A stretch of DNA of 33,446 bases from a virus. The notes below the pieces were generated by a model. The model did no database searches, was not told the DNA's origin, and saw nothing but the letters and a program-made list of their open reading frames with translations. The translations under genes and the position numbers were made by a program. The stretch is taken from positions 1 through 33,446 of IMG/VR virus record IMGVR_UViG_3300044961_001108. One strand, written 5' to 3'. Positions 16,035 to 24,913 of the stretch are shown piece by piece (the stretch's first letter is position 1; the number at the start of each line of letters is the position of its first letter).

Positions 16035-18899
16035 TCACCCCACCGAGAACACCTTCATGACCTCGTCGCCGAGGTGATTGATGACCTTCACCGCGATTCG
16101 GCCCGACGCCGGCTTCGGGAAGGGGCGCGACGTGTCGCTGTGCAGGCTTTCCCAGGCCTCCTGATCGATTTCGGCCTTCAGCGTCATCTTCAATGCCTTG
16201 TAGGGATCGTTCGCGCCGAGGAAATAGGCGTGGCGGACGAAGAAGCTTTCCTCGTTGTAGTCGGTGTCGAGCATCCAAAGCGCGATACCGTCGGTGCCTT
16301 CGGAGACGACTTCGCCAGTCTGCGGCTTGAAGACGTCGACGCCGAACACCTTCACCCGGATCATGCCGTCGCCCGCATCCTCGATCTTGATGTCGGGCTC
16401 GCCGAAGATGACGAAGAGGTTACCGGCGCTGGTCGATTTCAGGTCCCCGCCCATGTGCAGGTCGGGGTTCATGCGGGCCTTGAGCACCGGTACGCGGCCG
16501 AGCTTGTCGAACTCAGCCGAATGAGCGTCATAGTTGAAGGCGCAGGCGATCAGAACATCAAATCCGGCATCGCCCGCCTCGCGGGCCGCAGCTACCAGAT
16601 CGGGGCGGCTGACGGTACCGAATTCGGGACCGATGAAGATGCCGGCGCGCTTCTGGCGATCGCCCTCCATGAAGGCGCCCTCGGCGCAGATGAAGCGGCC
16701 GGGCCAGCCGGTCAGGCTGGTGAAGGTGATCCGATCTTCCTTGTGCGCCTGCTGGACGCCGGCGGTCTTCAGGTTCTCCAGGATCATGTGCGCGAAGTCG
16801 GTCACGCTCTCGTCGCGATCCGCCGCCTTGCGCTTGCCCTCGGCGGCCTCCAGCACATCGATCAGCTCGTCGTTCCAGTCCACCGCCAGCGTCCGGTGGG
16901 GCGAGAGGCTTTCAACCGTAAAGGGCCCGGCAACGCGGACCCTGGAATTGTCCACGTAGGGCTTGTCGTAGAGATATTCGAACTCGGCCTTGGCGGCGAT
17001 GGATGCATCGATCTCCTTCTGCCGCGCGATCCGCGCCTCCCAGAAGCGGGCGAGCGCGGCCTTGGCGGGTTCGGGCCAGCCCTTGGGGGCCTCGCGCGGA
17101 ATCTCCCACTCCATGAAGCCGCCAGCGGGGGCGGGCTCGCCGGAGGGCAGCGTGACCTCGCCTTCCTTCCGGAAGTCGATCGTCTTGCCGGCGCGGCCGC
17201 CGGTCTCGACCTGGAAGGGCTCCGGGTGTCCTTTCAGGGCGGCGTTGAGGGCAGCCCGCGCGTCCTCGACGGCGGGCTGCATCCGCTCCCAGATCACGTC
17301 GATCTCGGCATTATTGGCGATGGACTTCAGCGTGATGTGCGGCACGCGCTCGTAGACGAAACCCATGCGGATATCGCCGCGGGTGGGTGTGGTCTTCGGG
17401 ACGGTGCGCGTGACCTCGCCTTCCTTGGCCTGACCTTCGGGGCTGTCGGCCAACAGAAAATAAGGATAGCGCGCGCCCATCAGGCGCGAGCGAGCCAGCG
17501 CGATGGCGACTCGGCTGGTGTCGATGGTGATCCAGCGCCGCCCCCATTGCTCGGCCACATAGGCCGTGGTGCCAGAGCCGCAGGTCGGATCGAGCACCAG
17601 ATCGCCGGGGTCCGTGGTCATCAGGATGCAGCGTTGGACAACCTTGGGGGATGTCTGGACGACATACATCTTCGGGTCCGAGTAACCCGAAATGATTGTA
17701 TCGTCCCAAGTGTTTGTGAATACGACGATGGGGTAATCGTCTGCAAACCTCTTGTATCGGGCGCGTTTGCCAATCCCAACAAGGCGATTTGCCTTCGCAA
17801 GCCTCGGCATTCCAGCGCGAGAAGCCTTCCAATGCGTGTTGGGTGGCAACTCGTAGAAGCGACCATCCAACCCAAAGGGATATGTACCTGCCTCGCTGGC
17901 ACCTTGAGAACTCATGTCGCCAGGAAGGAACGAAGGATCGCCGAGCGAATCGATCTTTCGAAGTTCATCAACACCAGTATACTGCGAGGCAAGCAATTCA
18001 TCCGATTTAACTTGAAGTGGGCGGCGGAACTTGAGTCTGTCTTTCTTTCGTGCGAACCAAAGAATGATGTCATAGATATTGTCGAGATAGGCACCTCCAG
18101 TTCCACTCGTTTTCTTGAATGAAATCTGGCTGACGAAGTTGTCCTCCCCAAACACCTCATCCAACAGCGCACGCACGCGATGGACGTTCTCGTCGCCGAT
18201 CTGCACAAAGATGCTGCCGCTCTCGTGCAACAGGTCGCGCGCCACGGTCAGCCGGTCGCGTAAGTAGGTCAGGTAGGAATGGATGCCGTCGCGCCAGGTG
18301 TCGCGGAAGGCGCGCACTTGTTCGGGCTCGCGCGTCACATGGTCCTTCGCGCCGTCCTTCACGTCGCGTGAGGTGGTGGACCACTGGAAGTTGGAATTGA
18401 ACTTGATGCCGTAGGGCGGATCGAAATAGATGCACTGCACCTGCCCGCGCAGGCCCTCGCGCTCGGCCAGCGACGCCATGACCGCGAGTGAGTCCCCCGA
18501 GATCATCCGGTTCGACCAGTGCTGGTCGTGGGCGTAAAACTCCGTCTTGGCTTCCAGGTCCAGGCCGTTGAAATCCGCAAAGAGGTCGGCCACCGGCGGT
18601 GCGGACTCTTCAGCGCGCGCCCTCGACACGCGCTTCAGGTCGTCGATGACGACCTTGGGGTGCACCTTCTCCTGGATATAGAGCGGCGGAGCGGAGACGA
18701 TGAGGTCAGACCAGTCCTGCTCGTCCTTGCCGCGCCAGACGAGCTGCGGATCGAGGTCGCGGTTGCGCCGCTCATAGGCGAGCTGGATCGGCGTCTTGTC
18801 GGCCTCGCGCATGACGCTCTCGAACTCGGCCGTCGGGATGTTCTTGCGGGTCGCCGAGTCGTGCTTCAGCGCCTCGACCTCGATCGGTTTCTTCGCCAT
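16035..18899 (-). CDS. Type III-like Mod DNA methyltransferase, extended C-terminus
   Basis: A 954-aa site-specific DNA methyltransferase that uses S-adenosylmethionine. Catalytic motif IV is DPPY at 160-163 (IYFDPPYGIKF) and the SAM-binding motif I is DPTCGSGT from 437, so motif order is IV then I: the beta class of type III Mod proteins, probably N6-adenine. The stretch between them (about 250-420) is the target-recognition region. The family is usually near 600-700 aa, so about 300 C-terminal residues are extra. The DNA of the recognition region drops to 44% GC (53 of 120 bases at 18001-18120), against 68% at 18421-18480, a sign of domain exchange. The ATG overlaps the DUF262 stop (TAATG). 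With the Res-like gene in the same operon it would protect host DNA and direct recognition. Confidence 0.93.
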   Translation of the reverse strand: MAKKPIEVEALKHDSATRKNIPTAEFESVMREADKTPIQLAYERRNRDLDPQLVWRGKDEQDWSDLIVSAPPLYIQEKVHPKVVIDDLKRVSRARAEESAPPVADLFADFNGLDLEAKTEFYAHDQHWSNRMISGDSLAVMASLAEREGLRGQVQCIYFDPPYGIKFNSNFQWSTTSRDVKDGAKDHVTREPEQVRAFRDTWRDGIHSYLTYLRDRLTVARDLLHESGSIFVQIGDENVHRVRALLDEVFGEDNFVSQISFKKTSGTGGAYLDNIYDIILWFARKKDRLKFRRPLQVKSDELLASQYTGVDELRKIDSLGDPSFLPGDMSSQGASEAGTYPFGLDGRFYELPPNTHWKASRAGMPRLAKANRLVGIGKRARYKRFADDYPIVVFTNTWDDTIISGYSDPKMYVVQTSPKVVQRCILMTTDPGDLVLDPTCGSGTTAYVAEQWGRRWITIDTSRVAIALARSRLMGARYPYFLLADSPEGQAKEGEVTRTVPKTTPTRGDIRMGFVYERVPHITLKSIANNAEIDVIWERMQPAVEDARAALNAALKGHPEPFQVETGGRAGKTIDFRKEGEVTLPSGEPAPAGGFMEWEIPREAPKGWPEPAKAALARFWEARIARQKEIDASIAAKAEFEYLYDKPYVDNSRVRVAGPFTVESLSPHRTLAVDWNDELIDVLEAAEGKRKAADRDESVTDFAHMILENLKTAGVQQAHKEDRITFTSLTGWPGRFICAEGAFMEGDRQKRAGIFIGPEFGTVSRPDLVAAAREAGDAGFDVLIACAFNYDAHSAEFDKLGRVPVLKARMNPDLHMGGDLKSTSAGNLFVIFGEPDIKIEDAGDGMIRVKVFGVDVFKPQTGEVVSEGTDGIALWMLDTDYNEESFFVRHAYFLGANDPYKALKMTLKAEIDQEAWESLHSDTSRPFPKPASGRIAVKVINHLGDEVMKVFSVG

Positions 18900-20827
18900 T
18901 ACGCGGCCTCCTCTGCTTGCGCGTCGGGCAGATCGAAGCCCTCGTCATCCTGGGGGATATCCTCGCCTTCCTCGGGCGCCACGCCGGCCTTGATGACCGG
19001 GTGGCCGGTCGCCTTGGCGATCATGGCGAGGAGCCGCGCCTCGCGATCCGCCATGAACCCTTCGAAATCGTCGGCACGCAGAAGCGCCGGGTCCATCGCG
19101 TGACTTGCGAGGTATTCGTCCAGCGCGGCGGGCGCGATGGGCGGCGTATCCTTGCCGCCCATCTCCAGCCGGGAGAGATACTCCGAAGGCGCGACCCCGC
19201 CGAGGATGCGGTTGGTCTTGTAGCTGAGCGGGGTCTTGTTGACGACGGTGTCAAAGACCTTCGGCTCGATCTTCTGCTTCTTGCACCAGTCCTGCGGGAA
19301 AATGTGGTGGATATCGACATACTCGTCGAAGAACACCGTCTGGCCGTAGGGCTGGCCCGAACGGAAATCGATCGCCCCCTCGGCCATCAGCAGGGCGTGG
19401 ATGCCCTTGTAGGCGGCGGAGAGGCGGGTGCGCAGCGTGCGCAGCCGTTCGGGGCGGAAACGCCCTTCGGTGATGGTGCTGGGCTCGGGCCCGCCATCGA
19501 GCCAGGCGGGGACTTCGAGCACGTCCTTGGCGAAGCGGGATTCGATGGCGGAGCCGTATAGCTCGCCGAAGATGCCGCACCAGAACCAGCGCGCCAGCCG
19601 GTCGCGAACCGCGGCATGGTCGAATTTCGGGCCGATGATCGCGAGGATCGCGGCGAACGGGACGAGCTGGCCCTGATAGGGCAAGTCGATGACGCGGTAG
19701 ATGTGGTTCTGGCGGAGGAAGCGGGCAGCCGTCTTGAACCCTTCCTCGACCGCACCACGGTGCTTCAGATAGGCCTCCAGCGGCAGGTCCAGCAGCGACT
19801 GGCGCGTCGCCCGGACGGCGGAGAGCTCGGACTCCTTGCGGCCCGCGGCGATTTCGGCCGCGCGCTTCTCGACGCCGTGCAGGAGCGCAATCGCCTGCAG
19901 GACATCCGTCGCGGCGACCTTCTCCAGAACACCGAACTTCTGCTCGGCCGCGCGGCCGTAGAGCTGCAGGCGCGTCTGCAGCCCGGCCTGGCCATCGGCG
20001 CCGAGCCAGTCGTCGCGGAGGCGATGCCCGCGGGCGGCGTACATAGCGGTGACGAGCTCAAAGGCATCGAGCGGCTTGCCGCCGGTGTTCACCTTTTCGA
20101 AGACGAGGCAGACCGCTTCGTGCGAGGTGTCGGGGCCCAGTGCGATGACCGGCAGCTGGTAAGCCTTGAAGTTCTGGAGGACTTCATCCTTGAACGGCTT
20201 GAAGAGCCTGCGCGTCTCGGGATCCTTCTCCAGCCAGTATTCGTTGAACCCGTCCTGCCATTCGTCCCAGTCGAAAACCTGGTTCAGCGGGAACATGAGA
20301 TTCTGGTATTCGAGCTCGGGCGTGGAGAGATCGAGTTCGATCTTCCGGTCGAAATCCGATTTGACCCGCCGATCCTCCGGCACCGAGACGATGGCGTTCT
20401 CGCGATCCTCGGACGGGTTCATGGCCTTGCGGATATCAATATAGAACCAGCGCTTCACGAGCTTGAGCCGCGGCGTGACCGTCTGCACCACCTCGCGGCG
20501 CAGGCAGGTCTGGTACAGCGACGTCATGCGCTGCTGGCCATCGAGGAGGAGCTGGTCCGGCGCGCCAGCGGCTGCGATCGGATCGGCGCCCTGGATCGGG
20601 CGCCGCGCGAAGGTATCGGCGGCTCCCGGCTTCACTTCCAGCGTCATCAAGGCGCCGACCGGAAAAGCTTGCGAGATCGACGCGATCAGACCCTTGATCC
20701 GCTCCTCATCCCAAACCCAGCTGCGCTGAAAGTCGGGAAGCTGGATCTTCCCGCTTCCGCAATGCCGGAGCAGTTCTTCAAGGCTGACCGGATTGGTCTT
20801 GAATGCTGCCTGCTTCCCCAAGGTCAC
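18899..20827 (-). CDS. DUF262/DUF1524 (GmrSD-like) putative nuclease
   Basis: A 642-aa protein of the DUF262 family. The N-terminal domain has PDFQRSWVWDEERIKGLIAS (about 31-50) and the signature DGQQRMTSLY at 96-105, known in GmrS-like and ParB-like folds that bind or hydrolyse nucleotide. Near residues 500-550 an HNH-type DUF1524 motif is visible: DIHHIFP, then NKTPLSYKTNRILGG and PSEYLSR. Related GmrSD enzymes cut DNA with modified bases, so this protein may restrict modified phage DNA while its neighbours handle unmodified DNA. It starts with GTG overlapping the Res stop (GTGA) and ends overlapping the Mod start, so it is embedded between the two. A role as regulator or nicking subunit of the Res/Mod pair is an alternative. 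Confidence 0.9.
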   Translation of the reverse strand: MTLGKQAAFKTNPVSLEELLRHCGSGKIQLPDFQRSWVWDEERIKGLIASISQAFPVGALMTLEVKPGAADTFARRPIQGADPIAAAGAPDQLLLDGQQRMTSLYQTCLRREVVQTVTPRLKLVKRWFYIDIRKAMNPSEDRENAIVSVPEDRRVKSDFDRKIELDLSTPELEYQNLMFPLNQVFDWDEWQDGFNEYWLEKDPETRRLFKPFKDEVLQNFKAYQLPVIALGPDTSHEAVCLVFEKVNTGGKPLDAFELVTAMYAARGHRLRDDWLGADGQAGLQTRLQLYGRAAEQKFGVLEKVAATDVLQAIALLHGVEKRAAEIAAGRKESELSAVRATRQSLLDLPLEAYLKHRGAVEEGFKTAARFLRQNHIYRVIDLPYQGQLVPFAAILAIIGPKFDHAAVRDRLARWFWCGIFGELYGSAIESRFAKDVLEVPAWLDGGPEPSTITEGRFRPERLRTLRTRLSAAYKGIHALLMAEGAIDFRSGQPYGQTVFFDEYVDIHHIFPQDWCKKQKIEPKVFDTVVNKTPLSYKTNRILGGVAPSEYLSRLEMGGKDTPPIAPAALDEYLASHAMDPALLRADDFEGFMADREARLLAMIAKATGHPVIKAGVAPEEGEDIPQDDEGFDLPDAQAEEAA

Positions 20828-23800
20828 ACCTCGTGATCGACGACGGCTGCGGCAGCGTGTTCACACTGCGCAGCGATCAGTTTGTTGAACTCCGCCTCGA
20901 TCTCGTAGACGGCCGTGAACTCGGCGAAGGCCCAGCGGCCGTAACGTTCGAGGTTGTTGACGCCCGGCACCCAATAGGCGCGCATGGTGTTCGCCTTCTC
21001 CTTGGCGTCCTCGCCGCGGAAGCCCTTGATCTCGACGATGAGGTTCAGCGGTTCTGGATGGCCATCGTCCACCTGGACGATGAAATCCGGGATGTATTTT
21101 CGGGGCGTCGAGCCCATCAGGTAGGGCACGTCGAGGCCAAGATTCTGGTTCTTGACGTAGGCGCGAACCTTGGGGTGCGCCTCTGCCACGCGGCAGAACT
21201 CCGCCTCCCAATCGCTGTCGCAGACGACCCAGTTCACGTGGCACTTGCGCGGGTCGGTCTGCCAGCGCGTTTCCTTCGACGTCGTGAAGTTGACGAAGGC
21301 CGTCGAGCCGGTGGGGTTGTAGGCGTCGAGGATCGCTTTGACCGGCCGGTCGCCGGCGAGCGTTTCGGTGATGGCGGCCTTGATCCGCTCCGCCGCCATG
21401 TCGGCGATCTCCTTGTAGATCAGCTGCGCGGGATAGGTGCCGCCCGAGCACTTGAGATAGCCACCTTCCAGCCATTGGCGCGTGATGCGCTTGAGCTGCC
21501 CGAACAAATGGAGCTTCGGCTCCTCTCCCGGATCGCGGTACTTGTTGTAGAGAAGGTGTCGCGCGAGGTGGAACAGGACGGTCGAGGACCGCATGTCCTC
21601 CAGATGCGCGACAGTCAGATCGACACCCTCGCCGATGATGCCCTGGTTCTTGGTCACAGATGGACCGACAAGTTCCGGCGTCAGATGGAGGACGTGATCC
21701 CGCCCGAAGGCCGCCTCCAGCCGCTCGTCGGGCAGTTCGACGCGATAGCCCTCGACGCGCGGAAAGACGATCTCCAGCGCATCGCGGTCCGGTTTGACGG
21801 CATGGACCCGCACCGTCTCGCGCGGTTTGGCGGGTGGGGAGACGACCGGTTTGGCAGCAAAGTCGAACGGAATGCCGAGCACGTCGGCATACTCCACGTT
21901 GAACAGCCCTTCCTCGTTGAGGTCATAGGACTGACGACGCAGGCCGCGGCCGACCACCTGCTCGCACAGCAGCTGCGTGCCGAAGGCGCGAACGCCGAGG
22001 ATATGGGTGACGGTGTTGGCGTCCCATCCCTCCGTCAGCATCGAGACCGAGACGACACAGCGCACCTGTTCGCCAAGCCGACCCTTCTTGCCAACGGTGT
22101 TCATGACCTCGCGCAAGAGCGTGGCGTCATCGATGCTGTCGGCGGCGTGGACGTCGCCGGTACGCTCGATCATCTCCCGGCGGAAGCGCTCGATCTCGTC
22201 GCCCGCCATCTCGCGGAAGTCCTTGTCGAGGGCTTCGCCGGATTCGAGCTGGGCCGAGTCGATCAGGATCGTGTTCGGACGAGCGATGCGGTTTCCGTAG
22301 TCGTCGTAATTGCGGAACAGCGCCAGGCGGCCGTTCTCCAGCGTCGTGGAGCCGTCGTCGTTCTCGCGATGGAAGCCGGAGACGTACTTGTAGATCAGCT
22401 CCGAGGTCGAGGTGTTGTTGCACACCACAATGAAGACCGGCGGCACGCCGATGCCCTCGTTCTCCCAGAGCTCGAACGTTTTCTGATAGTGGCCATAGAG
22501 CGCTTCGAGCGCGGTCAGCAGCTCCGCCGGCAGGCTCAGCGGATCGAGCGACTTGCCTGCGCTGCGGCCCTTCTTCGGCAGCTTCTTGCCGATGTGCTCC
22601 CATAGATTGCGGAACTTCGGCGTGTCGCCGCCTGGAATATTGTCGGCGACCGGAACGCGCGGCAGCTTCACGATCCCGCATTCGATCGCGTCCATGAGGG
22701 AGAAGTCGCTCATGGTCCACGGGAACAGGGTGCCTTCCGCATAACCCGAGCCGCGCAAAAAGAAGGGCGTGGCCGAGAGGTCGTAGACGAGCGATATCCC
22801 AAGCTTACGCTTGACCGCCTCGAGCCCCGAGATCCACATCCGGGCGGCCTCGTTGTTTGCCTTGGCCTCGTCCTTATCCTCGCCCTTGAGGTCAGCTTCA
22901 GTTTCGCCTTCGGCGTCCTTCACCCGCTCGCGATAGCAATGATGCGCCTCGTCATTCAGAACGACGATGTTCTTTAGCCCCATGAGTTCGGGCATGACTC
23001 GCTGAAGCATCTGGCCTTCGGTCTCCAGCGTCTGCAGCGTCTCGCCGCGCCAGCCTTCCAGGGCGGTGCGGGTGCCTTTGGAGACGGAAATGCGCTCGCG
23101 CAATTTGAAGGCGTGATAGTTGGTGATGACGATCTTGGCCCGGTCGATATCGGCGAGCATGTCGGGCGGCACGATCTCGCGGTGCCGGTAGTAGCTCTCC
23201 GGATCGTTGGGCATGAGGACGCGCAGGCGATCCTTGATGGTGATGCCCGGCGCCACGATCAGAAAGCCGCGCGAGAACTGCTTGCTGTTCGGATGGCGGA
23301 CCGCATTGACCGTCTGCCAGGCGATCAGCATCGCCATCACGGTCGTCTTGCCGGCGCCGGTCGCGAGCTTCAGCGCCAAGCGCATGAGCTCCGGATTGGC
23401 CTGCGCGTTGCCGCCCTCGATATGGGACCAGAATTTCTTCGTCCGTGTACCGAGCTTCGGCGCGACCTCCGTCAGCCAGATCGCGGTTTCGACCGCTTCG
23501 ATCTGGCAGAAGAACGGGCGGATACCCTCGAACGTGTGGTGGCGCCAATGGGTCAGAAGGCGTGCGGTTTCCGGCGTGACCAGCCATTGGTCGGGATTGG
23601 GCAGCTTGCGCCATTCCTCGACGTAGGTGCGAACCTCGTTGATGATCGGAGTGGGGTTGTACTCCTGCTCCTCCGACGACAGGCCGGCTTCGTCGCCAAA
23701 AACCATCTGAGCCTGATTGCCGCGTCCCTGGCGGCGCTTCTTCGGCTTCGGCACCGGGGTGATGAGGTCGGATCGGCGTCGCGTCTCGATGATTCGATTG

Positions 23801-23892
23801 GTCGGCTGCCCGTCCTCGTCCAGCTCCCAATGTCGGCGCGGATACTCGTAAGGCGAGTTCAGGATCGGCCGTTCGAAAAACGTCTCGCTCAT
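20824..23892 (-). CDS. Type III restriction (Res-like) helicase-endonuclease
   Basis: A 1022-aa DEAD/DEAH superfamily 2 translocase with a C-terminal nuclease. Walker A is ATGAGKT at 177-183, the DEAH box is in VVLNDEAHHCY near 311, and motifs V-VI are LTEGWDANTVTHILGVRAFG and QVVGRGLRR. The C-terminus holds a PD-(D/E)XK site: Asp936 (IPDFIVQV) and Glu954-x-Lys956 (IVEIKG). This is the usual Res architecture and length. With the Mod subunit it should translocate on DNA and cleave at sites lacking protective methylation. It overlaps the upstream WYL gene (ATGA) and the downstream DUF262 gene (GTGA). The order Res, DUF262, Mod differs from the plain mod-res pairs I know. Confidence 0.93.
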   Translation of the reverse strand: MSETFFERPILNSPYEYPRRHWELDEDGQPTNRIIETRRRSDLITPVPKPKKRRQGRGNQAQMVFGDEAGLSSEEQEYNPTPIINEVRTYVEEWRKLPNPDQWLVTPETARLLTHWRHHTFEGIRPFFCQIEAVETAIWLTEVAPKLGTRTKKFWSHIEGGNAQANPELMRLALKLATGAGKTTVMAMLIAWQTVNAVRHPNSKQFSRGFLIVAPGITIKDRLRVLMPNDPESYYRHREIVPPDMLADIDRAKIVITNYHAFKLRERISVSKGTRTALEGWRGETLQTLETEGQMLQRVMPELMGLKNIVVLNDEAHHCYRERVKDAEGETEADLKGEDKDEAKANNEAARMWISGLEAVKRKLGISLVYDLSATPFFLRGSGYAEGTLFPWTMSDFSLMDAIECGIVKLPRVPVADNIPGGDTPKFRNLWEHIGKKLPKKGRSAGKSLDPLSLPAELLTALEALYGHYQKTFELWENEGIGVPPVFIVVCNNTSTSELIYKYVSGFHRENDDGSTTLENGRLALFRNYDDYGNRIARPNTILIDSAQLESGEALDKDFREMAGDEIERFRREMIERTGDVHAADSIDDATLLREVMNTVGKKGRLGEQVRCVVSVSMLTEGWDANTVTHILGVRAFGTQLLCEQVVGRGLRRQSYDLNEEGLFNVEYADVLGIPFDFAAKPVVSPPAKPRETVRVHAVKPDRDALEIVFPRVEGYRVELPDERLEAAFGRDHVLHLTPELVGPSVTKNQGIIGEGVDLTVAHLEDMRSSTVLFHLARHLLYNKYRDPGEEPKLHLFGQLKRITRQWLEGGYLKCSGGTYPAQLIYKEIADMAAERIKAAITETLAGDRPVKAILDAYNPTGSTAFVNFTTSKETRWQTDPRKCHVNWVVCDSDWEAEFCRVAEAHPKVRAYVKNQNLGLDVPYLMGSTPRKYIPDFIVQVDDGHPEPLNLIVEIKGFRGEDAKEKANTMRAYWVPGVNNLERYGRWAFAEFTAVYEIEAEFNKLIAAQCEHAAAAVVDHEV

Positions 23893-24776
23893 ACCCGAAC
23901 CTCTCCATTGTCCTGCCGCGCCAAGCTCGGGCCAGCTGCATCCCGATTGAGCAATACGATCTGTTGATCTTGAGGACGGCGCGCGGCCGGATCGGTATCG
24001 AGGCCAAGCCTGCGGAGCGCGTAGTAGAGCAGCGCCTTTCGAACCCGGATTTTCGCTCTTCCTCCACGCATCCCGTAATCCAGGGCGATCACCTTCTTCT
24101 GGGTATCTGAGAGATCGGGATGGGGTCCGATCTCAAGCACCACTTCGTCATTCCAATCTTGATCCGCCTCTGATCCCATCTCGCTTGGCTTGGTGCCGCG
24201 GGTCTCGATGATCCGCGAAAGCAGGAAGTCCTTGAAGCTTCGGTCGCTGAGACAGAACGCCCGGGTATGCCAGCGGAACCCGTCGAAGCCGATTGCGTGT
24301 GGCGCAATCCAACGCCAGCGCGGTTCCGGCCGCGACAGCGACTGATACTTGACCTCGATCGCTTCGGACCGGCGGATCGCAGCGACCACTGCGCGCAGCG
24401 TCTTGGCATTGACGCCCCGCACGGGCGTCGGCGCAGCATCGTAGGGGGGAAACTGTCCGATCCACGCATCGGCGCGATCCAGAATTCCGTCGGCGACAGA
24501 TCTAAGCTGCGCGAGATAGCGGCTCGCGTCGGGCTTCAGGAACTGTGGAGCGAACTCTGCACCGCGGACATAGGCGCGAGCGCTCTTGTCGTAGTGGATG
24601 TTCTGCGGCGCCATTCCGATATAGCGGTTCAGATCGGTGGACGCCTGGTTCACCGACACCCCGAACGCCTCCATCAGATCGCCCCGGTTCACATGCCCCT
24701 CCCAAAACAGCCGGAACTCGATGAATTCGAGTCGTTGCTCGACCCCCCATCGCAGATCGGCCTTCGCTGTCGCCAC
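23889..24776 (-). CDS. WYL-domain, BrxR-like transcriptional regulator
   Basis: A 295-aa regulator, first gene of the leftward operon. Residues about 10-75 form a winged helix-turn-helix (QRLEFIEFRLFWEGHVNRGD, then VSVNQASTDLNRYI), and about 120-205 a WYL-type sensor (AIEVKYQSLSR, RWIAPHAIGFDGFRWHTRAF, FLLSRI), followed by a C-terminal domain. This is the layout of BrxR/CapW repressors of BREX and CBASS loci, which dimerise on inverted repeats and are thought to respond to a ligand or nucleic acid. The GTG at 24776 was chosen because GGGAG lies just upstream and the frame begins well there. A perfect 20-bp palindrome 30 bp before the start is the obvious operator, so it probably represses the whole cluster. 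Confidence 0.88.
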   Translation of the reverse strand: MATAKADLRWGVEQRLEFIEFRLFWEGHVNRGDLMEAFGVSVNQASTDLNRYIGMAPQNIHYDKSARAYVRGAEFAPQFLKPDASRYLAQLRSVADGILDRADAWIGQFPPYDAAPTPVRGVNAKTLRAVVAAIRRSEAIEVKYQSLSRPEPRWRWIAPHAIGFDGFRWHTRAFCLSDRSFKDFLLSRIIETRGTKPSEMGSEADQDWNDEVVLEIGPHPDLSDTQKKVIALDYGMRGGRAKIRVRKALLYYALRRLGLDTDPAARRPQDQQIVLLNRDAAGPSLARQDNGEVRV

Positions 24777-24806
24777 CCTGGACTCCCAATGACATGATCC
24801 GTCCGT

Positions 24807-24826
24807 TAACTAGGCATGCCTAGTTA
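24807..24826. promoter_or_regulatory. Perfect 20-bp palindrome, likely operator of the defence operon
   Basis: TAACTAGGCATGCCTAGTTA is identical to its reverse complement over all 20 bases. It lies 30 bp upstream of the regulator GTG in the 137-bp gap that must hold the operon promoter. BrxR-type WYL repressors bind such sites. No strong -35/-10 pair was found, although TTGCCC with a 17-bp spacer to TAGCGT reads leftward just upstream. Confidence 0.75.
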
Positions 24827-24913
24827 CTGGGCTCTTCGATCACGCTAGTGGAGAGATGATCGCCGGGCAATAGAAACTTGACGGGCGCGCGGTTTCGCGG
24901 CCGGCAATCGGCG

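Noticed and set aside
14956-23967. Several long plus-strand open frames opposite the defence operon (up to 719 codons)
   Set aside because: They are complements of clear helicase, methyltransferase and restriction genes with all motifs in the minus frames; long antisense frames are expected at this GC content.
12262-24776. BREX or DISARM system
   Set aside because: The WYL regulator is BrxR-like, but there is no PglZ, BrxC-like ATPase, BrxL or DrmA/B-like gene, so the cluster was not assigned to either.
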